From NCBI GenBank assembly GCA_002372465.1, contig DFGW01000200.1, forward strand, positions 1 to 11,631: a stretch of DNA of 11,631 bases, read 5' to 3'. Shown here in pieces: positions 1 through 7,120 of this stretch. The position numbers and the translations under genes are program-made. The stretch's first letter is position 1; each line of letters opens with the position of its first letter. Origin of the DNA: Butyrivibrio sp. UBA3740. Its GTDB lineage: Bacteria > Bacillota > Clostridia > Lachnospirales > Lachnospiraceae. The notes below the pieces were generated by a model. That model did not search any database and was not told the origin of the DNA. It worked only from the letters and a program-made list of their open reading frames with translations.

Positions 1-459
1 GTGCTTAATGACAAGGGAAGCTTTGTTGTAGCGGCGAGACTTCTTCGTGATGTGGACTTCCTGGTCCTCACCTACAGATGGGTTGCCATCAAGTTCCCTT
101 CAGGAGAAGAGCTGGAGGCAGCAGATTACTATGGCAAGTCCATTACAGCCAAGACTCCTACAGTAGTCATGAGACCGAGAGAGAACTACTACTTCGGCGT
201 GCAGTTTAACAACATGGATCCCTGCAGCATAACCTATGAACTTACAGCGGCAGGCAGTGGTGAAGTTACAACCGACGGTGTATACACAGCTCCTTCCAAG
301 GAAGGCGTATATGAGATCCGTATCTACTGCTCGGATATGCCTATGGTTTGCACATATGCCTATGCAATTGTTAAGTCAACAGCCGCATCAGATGATGCAG
401 GCAGCATAGAGGAACAGGAAAAAGAACCTATTGTAAAGATTCCGGACATCAACCTTTGA
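1..459 (+). CDS. C-terminal part of an Ig-like (BIG-type) domain protein, cut by the window edge
   Basis: An open frame runs from the first base to a TGA at 457-459. The GTG at position 1 is only the first codon in the window, no ribosome site can be seen, and the gene probably begins upstream. The 152 visible residues are mostly beta-strand-like. Around residues 87-107 there is a G-E-V...D-G-V-Y-T-A-P...G-V-Y-E-I pattern, as found in bacterial Ig-like domains of surface and tail proteins. The last 25 residues are acidic and probably disordered. There is no membrane segment in the visible part. The stop lies 12 bases before the next gene, so it is co-transcribed with the envelope genes that follow. 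It could be a surface-exposed or particle-associated adhesion or spacer domain; the actual function is unknown. Confidence 0.75.
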   Translation: MLNDKGSFVVAARLLRDVDFLVLTYRWVAIKFPSGEELEAADYYGKSITAKTPTVVMRPRENYYFGVQFNNMDPCSITYELTAAGSGEVTTDGVYTAPSKEGVYEIRIYCSDMPMVCTYAYAIVKSTAASDDAGSIEEQEKEPIVKIPDINL

Positions 460-471
460 GAGGATTAGTAA

Positions 472-1317
472 ATGATCTACGAATCCGGCAAGATGCAGCT
501 TTTGCCCATTGCTACCAAGAGTATAGGGGAAGTAAATGACTGCTATATATGCAGAGATCTCGCCTCTGCCGGCGGGATCCTGTATACGGTGATAGTTGTT
601 CATCAGCACGATATGGTCCGGAAAGTCTTAGAGCTCTTTAAACTTTCGGACAGGCGAGGGGAAGAAAGCCTTGTTGATGATTTTGCTGTAGCAGATAAGC
701 ACGTTTTGGTTTTCCCTTATCACAAAGAGAGGCCTTTAGCTGATTTCTATGAGGGGGAGTCTCTGACACTTGCTCAGTGTGAAGACATATGCATCAATGT
801 TATTCTTTCATGCATCACGTCAGACCTCCCATATCCAATTTTATATTTGCTCCTTTCAGGAGGGATGCTGAATCTGTCCAGTGACGGTTCGGTATATCTG
901 GGCTACGAAATGGATCTGAAGGACTTAAATCCCGATATAACCGAGGCTGAGTGTACAGATATCTGTGCAAAGATCCTGTTAGAGCTTTTAAGACCAAAGT
1001 CAGGACAGAAGGCGACAAGCTTTTATCTGCTTGATAAAAAGGTTACCAATGGCAGCTATCACAGATTCACAGATCTGTACAGGGACATAACAATTGCTGC
1101 AGTGACCAATAAAAAGATCACACCCTGGTTTCTTTTCAAGCTCTGGATAAAGAGAAATGCCGACACCATAATCGGTGTACTGTTCTGGATCAGCCTGATA
1201 CTGGCGATATTTGCATTAAGCATCATAGCATCAAGAGCAATTTTTGGAGGTAATTCCTGGTTTAGACTCCTGTTTAACACGTTTAAGAAAATTGGAACAG
1301 AAAGTTTGTTGCAATAG
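472..1317 (+). CDS. Kinase-fold-like (probable pseudokinase) protein with C-terminal membrane anchor
   Basis: A 281-residue protein; the ATG follows GAGAGGA with good spacing. Residues 1-215 look cytoplasmic and loosely follow a small protein-kinase layout. A beta-rich start has a hydrophobic strand near 36-43. A hinge-like L-V-F-P-Y stretch at 78-83 is followed by P-L-A-D-F. A segment near 126-146 (S-G-G-M-L-N-L-S-S-D-G-S-V-Y-L) sits where kinases carry the catalytic loop and metal site. No VAIK lysine, HRD or DFG can be placed, so no phosphotransfer is expected. One hydrophobic helix at about 231-252 is preceded by K/R, and about 29 residues follow. A soluble pseudokinase-like domain ahead of one membrane helix recalls EssB/YukC of type VII secretion, but I see no sequence match to it. 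The membrane anchor is clear; the kinase fold is inferred by eye. Confidence 0.6.
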   Translation: MIYESGKMQLLPIATKSIGEVNDCYICRDLASAGGILYTVIVVHQHDMVRKVLELFKLSDRRGEESLVDDFAVADKHVLVFPYHKERPLADFYEGESLTLAQCEDICINVILSCITSDLPYPILYLLLSGGMLNLSSDGSVYLGYEMDLKDLNPDITEAECTDICAKILLELLRPKSGQKATSFYLLDKKVTNGSYHRFTDLYRDITIAAVTNKKITPWFLFKLWIKRNADTIIGVLFWISLILAIFALSIIASRAIFGGNSWFRLLFNTFKKIGTESLLQ

Positions 1318-1331
1318 GGAGAGATTGTAGC

Positions 1332-3779
1332 ATGGCTCAGATGAGTTTAAGAAGAAGAATCACAATAATCCTGTATATTATAAGCTTTACGATTTCTCTG
1401 TTTATTTTCTCTGTACTGATGAACAGGGTGTCGATAAACCTTGAATGTACTACATATTCCCAGTATGCAGTAGACGGGAGTGATATCTACTATGCCCAGA
1501 ATATCAAGGGCGAGGGCCTTATCATGAAGATGAACACAAAGGGCGATGTTTCCAGGATGTTCACTTCAAAAAGCCTTGGGGATACAAGAGTGTTAGGGCT
1601 TTCTGTGTATGAACAAAATGTTTACGCAGTACTGTCGGGATTCATGGAGGTGGAGGACAAAAACTCCAATGATAGCGATGCCATAGAGAGCGTTGCTACC
1701 TACAGGATAGTTAAGCTTGATAACAAACTTAGCCTTCTTGCCACCACCAATAAATTCGCTACTAATGAGGATGAAATAGTCAGCGGTTTTTCCGCAGAGG
1801 GAACAGGTCTTTTCATGACCATGCTCTCCGATAACGGAAGCGCTGTAAAGGTTAACTGCATCAGCTATGATGAGCTCAGGGACCCTCAGGCTACCAATTC
1901 AGATGCTCTTAAGGTTGAACTTGTTCGCTCAAAGAATGCTGTAGGCGGAAGGTTTTATGCAGATGCTCTTTACCGCGAGGGACAGCTATACCTTAGGAGC
2001 GACGCAGATGCACCGAACGGGGTCTTTGTCGTTGATTCCTTTATAAGATCACTGATCTCCGATGTTAAGCTTACAGTTGGACAGCTGTTTGGTCTTTATT
2101 CCATCTATATCATCTGGTATGTGGGATGCCTTCTTATATGGTTCATTCTCCTTTACTGGATAATCAGGGCATTCGAAAACAGAAACAGATCTTTTTACTA
2201 TCTGCTCATAGCAGAGGGCGTTCTGTTCGTTATCGTATTTGCCGGAGTTTATACCATAGCTGACCACTACTTCAAGGCAAGGGAGACAGAGCATTCGAGA
2301 TTTGCAGTTATCTCAATGCTGGGGCTTGCCGATGAGTCAGGCGTTGTAGATAACCTGGACTATGACGATCCGGAGACCTACGACATGGACAGGTATATGG
2401 AGATCAAAGATTCTCTTTGCAAATTTGCAAAAAGAGAAGGAAATAATGACATTTTTTATGACGTATTCGTATATAGACTTAGAGACAACATGGTATGCGT
2501 CAGCAGTAGCGGCAGAAATCTGCAGGACATGACGCAGATCTACGGACAGGATCTTGCAAACCTGACTTCCAACATGTACAGGGGTCAGAAGTATACAGCC
2601 CAGGACTTCGTCATCGAGGGTCAGCAGTACAGAGCTGTAGCAGGATCTGTTGGGAATTCCGTTCCCCAGTATGCCTTTGTTGGCATCACCAACAGCACAA
2701 CTACAGATGGATCGGTATTTGTTGATAACAGATCCATATTCATCCTGTTCCTTGTGATATATGCCCTGGGAAGTGCTCTTGTGGTTTTGGTATGGTACTT
2801 CCATATGAGGGATCTGGCAGTTTTGGAGGATGCTCTTTCAACTACAGCACTTGGGGGCGAGCTTCCTGACAGACCGGTCATCCTTGGCAGGGATGTAAAA
2901 GACATGTGGGACTCCATTACGGAGATCCATAAGCGAATAGATGAGATCGAGTATATTAAGCTGCGAACTCTGGAAGCATATTACAAATTTGCTCCAAAGA
3001 ATGTAGAAAAACTTCTTGGACTTAACTCCATCATGGAGGTTCAGGGCAGTGCCCACAAGCACCTGAAAGGAACAGTAGGTCTTTTCTCTTTGGATCTTCA
3101 GGAAGGAAGAAGAATCAAGAGACTTGATACGGTTATAGAGAGCATAGGAGAGTATCAGCAGGATCATCAGTGCATCATCGTTGGTAAGGCTCCGGATCTT
3201 TCGAGATTCCAGATGCTCTTTGGTGAAAAGGAAAGAGAGACGGTCAATTTCCTTACAGATCTCTACAACAGGAATATAAGAAATGCCGACAAGAGTATCG
3301 TCACTACCATCCTGTATCAGGATGAATGTGATTTCGGAGTAATGGGAACTGAGGAAGAGGCAACTACTTATCTTCATTCCAACGATCAGGAGCTTATCAA
3401 CAAGATAAGCTGGTTTATTACAGACAAACGACTTGGACTTGTTATCACAGGCGGAGTAAGAGAAAGTGAGAACGTCACAGGGCCACTCAGATTTATAGGT
3501 TTTGCAGGAAATTCCTGCAAAGGAGAGATGGTAAAGCTCTACGAGGTTCTGGATGCGTATCCTGCTAATATCAGAAGCGAAAGACTTCAGACTCTGCAGC
3601 GCTTCAACGAGGCACTGGATTCCTTCTACGAGAAGGACTTCTATATTGCAAGAACAAGGTTCTCGGAAATATTAAAGGATACACCGGATGACAACCTTAT
3701 CAAGTGGTATGTATTTGAATCCGACAGGTTCCTTAATGAGAGCATAGAAGATGACAGTTACAAGCTTCTTCACCTTTGA
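1332..3779 (+). CDS. Four-helix membrane sensor with degenerate class III adenylate cyclase domain
   Basis: An 815-residue protein starting 8 bases after GGGAGAG. Order of parts: helix 10-30; outside beta-rich, possibly propeller-like region 35-250; helix 256-278; helix 288-310; outside Cache-like sensor 312-465; helix 468-490; HAMP-like and coiled linker 491-545; cyclase homology 549-740; TPR-like tail 750-800. The F-A-P-K...L-L-G entry near 553-563 and the R-F-I-G-F...K-G...V-K-L-Y-E-V-L exit near 720-740 match class III cyclases of the Cache/CHASE type. Active-site positions do not: L-F-S-L-D-L (584-589) displaces the first metal aspartate, the G-D of the second metal site reads G-K-A-P-D (618-622), and the D-x-V-N-x-x-x-R helix reads D-Q-E-L-I-N-K-I (685-692). 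It is probably a non-catalytic sensor or scaffold. These by-eye alignments leave weak activity possible. Confidence 0.8.
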   Translation: MAQMSLRRRITIILYIISFTISLFIFSVLMNRVSINLECTTYSQYAVDGSDIYYAQNIKGEGLIMKMNTKGDVSRMFTSKSLGDTRVLGLSVYEQNVYAVLSGFMEVEDKNSNDSDAIESVATYRIVKLDNKLSLLATTNKFATNEDEIVSGFSAEGTGLFMTMLSDNGSAVKVNCISYDELRDPQATNSDALKVELVRSKNAVGGRFYADALYREGQLYLRSDADAPNGVFVVDSFIRSLISDVKLTVGQLFGLYSIYIIWYVGCLLIWFILLYWIIRAFENRNRSFYYLLIAEGVLFVIVFAGVYTIADHYFKARETEHSRFAVISMLGLADESGVVDNLDYDDPETYDMDRYMEIKDSLCKFAKREGNNDIFYDVFVYRLRDNMVCVSSSGRNLQDMTQIYGQDLANLTSNMYRGQKYTAQDFVIEGQQYRAVAGSVGNSVPQYAFVGITNSTTTDGSVFVDNRSIFILFLVIYALGSALVVLVWYFHMRDLAVLEDALSTTALGGELPDRPVILGRDVKDMWDSITEIHKRIDEIEYIKLRTLEAYYKFAPKNVEKLLGLNSIMEVQGSAHKHLKGTVGLFSLDLQEGRRIKRLDTVIESIGEYQQDHQCIIVGKAPDLSRFQMLFGEKERETVNFLTDLYNRNIRNADKSIVTTILYQDECDFGVMGTEEEATTYLHSNDQELINKISWFITDKRLGLVITGGVRESENVTGPLRFIGFAGNSCKGEMVKLYEVLDAYPANIRSERLQTLQRFNEALDSFYEKDFYIARTRFSEILKDTPDDNLIKWYVFESDRFLNESIEDDSYKLLHL
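2411..2438. repeat. Imperfect 13-bp-arm palindrome inside the cyclase-like gene
   Basis: The centre TTTGCAAATTTGCAAA (2416-2431) is a perfect 16-base palindrome. It is flanked by TTCTC and, after two extra A bases, GAGAA, giving 13-base arms with a 2-base bulge. It lies within coding sequence and has no trailing T run, so it is not a terminator. Function unknown; it may be chance. Confidence 0.4.
3391..3411. repeat. 8-bp hairpin inside the cyclase-like gene
   Basis: AGCTTATC and its reverse complement GATAAGCT are separated by AACAA. The hairpin is inside the coding region, about 90 bases before a second palindrome at 3501. There is no T tract. About one such stem is expected by chance in a window this long. 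Confidence 0.3.
3501..3521. repeat. 21-base palindrome inside the cyclase-like gene
   Basis: Ten-base arms TTTGCAGGAA and TTCCTGCAAA flank a single A. It is the most perfect inverted repeat I found in the window and shares the TTTGCA...TGCAAA ends with the palindrome at 2416-2431. It encodes residues in the cyclase exit region and is followed at once by GGAGAG. It could bind a dimeric regulator or form an mRNA hairpin, or be chance. Confidence 0.45.
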
Positions 3780-3798
3780 TATATGAGAGGTAATTTGA

Positions 3799-5040
3799 AT
3801 GGGTAGTGGAAATGGCCTTCTTGGTATTCTGATCCAGACTATCAAGTCCAAAATGACCGGACTTGTTACCAAGTTTAAGCTGTGGACCAACTGGAACTTC
3901 ATAAAGACCAAGATAGTAGCCAAGATAAGAGACTTCTTTGCCAGTCTCCTTGGTGTAAAGCCAAGAAACAAGGAAGACTACTATACCGTTGGCAGATGGA
4001 TGATATCCAAGAGACTTATGTATGCTCTGGTAATCATCGTGGGAGTTGTAAGTATCTGGTACATCACCACTGAGACAACCATCTTCAAGCGCTTTTCAGA
4101 AGATGGAGTTCCTACTTACAAGTACAACGCCTTCAGACTAAGAACTGCCAAGGGCCATGTAAAGATAACAGGAAAGAGCGGTTATCTGGCCTATGACGGG
4201 AACGTGGGAAAGGGCTATGTCACCGGTGAAGGAACCCTTTATAATCCCGACGGCAACATGGTATATGAAGGAACCTTTGACCAGAACAAGTATGAGGGCA
4301 ACGGAACCCAGTACTATGAGGATGGAAACATCCACTACAGAGGTACCTTCCACGATAATCTTTATGAGGGAGAAGGAACTCTTTACAGAGAGGATGGCTC
4401 CAGAGAGTATCAGGGCGAATTCTCAAAGAATATGAAAAATGGCACTGGTGTTTTGTATGACAGCGGCGAGAACGAGTTATATAACGGCACATTTGCAAGC
4501 GACTGCATTGTTTACAGTGAGCTTTTAGGCAAGAGTGTTGCGGAAGTGGCTGAATGCTACAAGGGACATGTGGATCTTTACACTGCCAATCGTGAATCCG
4601 TAGCAGTAATGGACGGGATCGGAGCACTTTACCACGCCCAGAGCGACAGTGATGCCCTCGATGATGATGAGAAGGTTGATTCTGTATATGTCCTTGCAGA
4701 TTACTACAGGATGGGAACCGATACCCTGGACACCTTGGAGGAAGTTTCGGAGGCTTTCGGAGATCCGATATACGAGGGCAATTCAGGAGTTATCCTTCCT
4801 GAGGCTATAGCCGTTAACAAGATGAATGAGACGAAAGTCAATGCCAGGGGATACATACCCATGGAGCTGGATCAGGTCTTTTCAGATGTGGCTGAGGTAA
4901 AGAGCTTTAGCAGAGAGTACGTAGTATATATTCACTCCTTCAGAAGAGGAGACATAATCTACTCCTTCGTCAGTGACGAAGAGGACGATGATACCTTTAA
5001 CTTTTACTATTTAACAGGTGCAGAGGATGAGAGTACATAA
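3799..5040 (+). CDS. Membrane-anchored MORN-repeat protein
   Basis: A 413-residue protein; the ATG lies downstream of GAGAGG after a 19-base gap. Residues 1-70 are basic and partly amphipathic, probably cytoplasmic or membrane-surface. One membrane helix spans about 72-90, with R/K before it, so the rest should face outward. Residues 132-232 hold four 24-residue MORN units plus the start of a fifth, each beginning Y-x-G-x-F or similar and continuing G-x-G-x-L/Q-Y. The remaining 180 residues form an unrecognised mixed domain with a long acidic stretch near 282-292 and a final E/D-rich segment. MORN repeats commonly act as membrane-proximal scaffolds or protein-binding sheets; the partner here is unknown. 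The end overlaps the start of the TolC-like gene, suggesting translational coupling. Confidence 0.8.
   Translation: MGSGNGLLGILIQTIKSKMTGLVTKFKLWTNWNFIKTKIVAKIRDFFASLLGVKPRNKEDYYTVGRWMISKRLMYALVIIVGVVSIWYITTETTIFKRFSEDGVPTYKYNAFRLRTAKGHVKITGKSGYLAYDGNVGKGYVTGEGTLYNPDGNMVYEGTFDQNKYEGNGTQYYEDGNIHYRGTFHDNLYEGEGTLYREDGSREYQGEFSKNMKNGTGVLYDSGENELYNGTFASDCIVYSELLGKSVAEVAECYKGHVDLYTANRESVAVMDGIGALYHAQSDSDALDDDEKVDSVYVLADYYRMGTDTLDTLEEVSEAFGDPIYEGNSGVILPEAIAVNKMNETKVNARGYIPMELDQVFSDVAEVKSFSREYVVYIHSFRRGDIIYSFVSDEEDDDTFNFYYLTGAEDEST
4192..4494 (+). repeat. MORN repeat array, 72-base period
   Basis: Four consecutive 24-residue units begin at residues 132, 156, 180 and 204 of the MORN protein, with a fifth start at 228. 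The spacing is exact, while the DNA has diverged, so this is an old protein repeat and not a recent DNA duplication. Confidence 0.85.
5016..5020 (+). promoter_or_regulatory. Ribosome binding site deciding the TolC-like gene start
   Basis: AGGTG lies 6 bases before the ATG at 5027, inside the end of the MORN gene. An in-frame GTG at 5018 is also possible but has only an A/T-rich run upstream and no Shine-Dalgarno match. The ATG also gives a conventional signal peptide length. Confidence 0.6.
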
Positions 5041-7120
5041 GGCTTTGGGAAAACTGAATCCTTCAGCAAGGCTGCTGTCGCTGTCAATGGCAGCGATCCT
5101 GACAGCGTCTCTTCTTGCGCCGATGAATCCTGCAGGCACCGTAAATGCAGCTTCAGCCCTTCCCCAGAACAAGACGCTTACCATGAAGGGCTGCAGGTCA
5201 CTGGCAATTGAGAACTCTGATGCTTATGAGAGCGCCGAGTCCTCAGTAGAATCCAAGCAGGCCAATTATGAGTCTGCTGTAAAGGCCATCAAGCTCAAAG
5301 AGTCATCCATGAAGCAGTTCAGATGGTCGCCGCTGCTTAGCTTCAAATTCCCGGAGACACCGGACTTTTCCGAGGCTTCCGAATTCCAGTACAAGCCTGT
5401 TTCTCTTCAGTATGAGATACAGATAGCCCAGCACAAGGTTCAGGACAAGACCTTTGAGATATCTGAAAAGGTAAACAATCTCTTCGTAGAGATAGTGGTC
5501 CTTCAAAGGACACTGGATTTTAACCAGAAAAGACTTACTACCTATGAAGAAGGACTTGCCAAGAACGAGGCAAAGCTCAGGATTGGGCAGGCCAATCAGG
5601 CAGACATAGATAAGCTTGAGAAAAAGATTGAGGCTCTGGACACCAGGATAGCTTCCGACAGAAGAATCCTGGAAGCAGATCTTAAAAAAATGACAGACAT
5701 GATAGGAATCGATGTCACCACAGGCTACTCCTTTGAGACACCCTTCATAGAAGCAGTAATTGAAAGAGACAGCTTGGATGCCCTGATGCAGTACGCAGAG
5801 GACAGGGACGAAGGCTACTACGAAGCCTGTATAGCAGAGTCAACCGCAAGGGCAGAGCTACAGACCAACGCCAAGCTCATGAAGAAGAAATACGGCGGTG
5901 ATTACAACAGGATAGCATCATATGTTAACACCGCACTAAACGGCGAGAGCATAAACAAGAAAGCATTTAAGAAGGACTATAAATCATTCCTTGATAAGAT
6001 AGACAGCTACTGGAAGGGCAAGAAGAGAATTCTTTTCATCAAGATCCCCAGGCTGTGGTTCAAGGGAAACATGGATGGTACAAGATACATCGATGATGAC
6101 CCTTACGTACTTTATCAGAATGTTTTGGACTACGCCGGAGCCGTGACCGACAAGCGCGGCGCCAAAAAAGATCTGGATAACAGCGTAGAGGAAGCTTTTA
6201 ATAATTACATTTCTGTCCGTAATTCGTATAAACAGTATCAGAAGGATGTAGCTGATGCAGAAGAGAATCTTAAAAAGGACGAACTAAGGAACAGGATGGG
6301 AGAGCTGTCCTTCGAAGAGTACGACTCAGCAATGGACAGCTACGAACAGCTTCAGAACAGCATGCTGGATGCAATGAAGCTGTACACCACCACACTTTAT
6401 TCCTTCGACAGACTTACCTGCGGAGGAGTGAGCGCATTCTTCTCCGGAACAGATGCAGATATGCAGACTGCAGTGGTGGGCGAGAGCTACGTTGAGAAGA
6501 ACACTGCTGATGGGGCTTACTACACATTAAAGTCCATTATTCAGAATCAGGAGTTTGAACTGACCATAAAGATTCCCGATGACTTCGTAGTTGAGATATC
6601 TGACTACGAGCTGTGGGTAAACAACGTACTGGTGGGAGAAAGACTTCCCAAAGACAAGAAACTAAGGCACCTGATGCTTTCCTTTGACAGTGTGGATGAA
6701 GCCAAGATAAGACTTTACAACGGGGACGAGTTTATTGATGACTGTGTCATCGACCCTACCGTTGAGTCAGGACCTCTGACCATTACCTCAGGCTTTGACA
6801 TCAAGAGAAAGGATCCTAACCAGATAGGAACCTATGAGATGGTAGTTTCCGACACCACAGGACTTGTGGAAGTTACCTTCAAGATGGAAGAGGAAAAAGA
6901 CAGGATAAAGAGCTTCAAGGTTCTTACAGAAGACGGAAAGGCCCTTGGAGGAGATGCAGTTACAGATATCACTAAGCCACTCAAATATATAACACTACTT
7001 AAGCAGTCCCTGGATGAGCTTAAGATTGAATTCTATGATGATGCGGGAGCTGTTGTATTCAAGGCAAGATTTGATGCGGTAAATGGTGTTGTTTTGAAAG
7101 AAGAGGACGAGGGTGAATGA
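5027..7120 (+). CDS. Exported TolC/OEP-like coiled-coil protein with duplicated C-terminal beta domain
   Basis: A 697-residue protein from the ATG at 5027. An n-region with K/R and a hydrophobic core at 15-33 ends in V-N-A-A-S-A near 42, a plausible Sec signal peptide. Residues 48-470 are helical and carry two outer membrane efflux (OEP) repeats. The first has A-K-L-R-I-G-Q-A near 182-189 followed by a long heptad helix. The second has L-R-N-R-M-G-E-L-S near 420-428 followed by a matching helix ending L-T-C-G-G. This layout is that of TolC-family proteins, although the insert at 285-375 is unusual. Residues 499-577 and 603-683 are two related beta-rich domains (see findings). TolC proteins form trans-envelope tubes in diderms; related OEP proteins also occur in some Gram-positives with unclear roles. 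The gene overlaps both neighbours, so it belongs to the same assembly. Confidence 0.75.
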   Translation: MRVHKALGKLNPSARLLSLSMAAILTASLLAPMNPAGTVNAASALPQNKTLTMKGCRSLAIENSDAYESAESSVESKQANYESAVKAIKLKESSMKQFRWSPLLSFKFPETPDFSEASEFQYKPVSLQYEIQIAQHKVQDKTFEISEKVNNLFVEIVVLQRTLDFNQKRLTTYEEGLAKNEAKLRIGQANQADIDKLEKKIEALDTRIASDRRILEADLKKMTDMIGIDVTTGYSFETPFIEAVIERDSLDALMQYAEDRDEGYYEACIAESTARAELQTNAKLMKKKYGGDYNRIASYVNTALNGESINKKAFKKDYKSFLDKIDSYWKGKKRILFIKIPRLWFKGNMDGTRYIDDDPYVLYQNVLDYAGAVTDKRGAKKDLDNSVEEAFNNYISVRNSYKQYQKDVADAEENLKKDELRNRMGELSFEEYDSAMDSYEQLQNSMLDAMKLYTTTLYSFDRLTCGGVSAFFSGTDADMQTAVVGESYVEKNTADGAYYTLKSIIQNQEFELTIKIPDDFVVEISDYELWVNNVLVGERLPKDKKLRHLMLSFDSVDEAKIRLYNGDEFIDDCVIDPTVESGPLTITSGFDIKRKDPNQIGTYEMVVSDTTGLVEVTFKMEEEKDRIKSFKVLTEDGKALGGDAVTDITKPLKYITLLKQSLDELKIEFYDDAGAVVFKARFDAVNGVVLKEEDEGE
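6521..7075 (+). repeat. Internal protein duplication, about 104-106 residues apart
   Basis: Residues 499-577 and 603-683 of the TolC-like protein align almost without gaps. Y499 with an E-L-T-I-K strand at 511 matches Y603 with E-V-T-F-K at 615. L546, D557-E558, K560-I561 and Y564 match L652, D663-E664, K666-I667 and Y670. DNA identity is low, so the duplication is old. Confidence 0.6.

Noticed and set aside
2838..3377. 179-codon open frame on the - strand, with another at 2337-2804
   Set aside because: Both lie antisense inside the well-supported membrane sensor gene and show no recognisable protein pattern.
1332..3779. Active adenylate cyclase
   Set aside because: The metal and transition-state residues could not be found at their expected positions.
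4220..4627. 135-codon open frame on the - strand, rich in C and H
   Set aside because: It mirrors the repeated MORN codons; the C/H/R content is a by-product of the repeat and not zinc fingers.
5018..5026. GTG at 5018 as start of the TolC-like gene
   Set aside because: No ribosome site lies upstream, whereas the ATG at 5027 has AGGTG at proper spacing.
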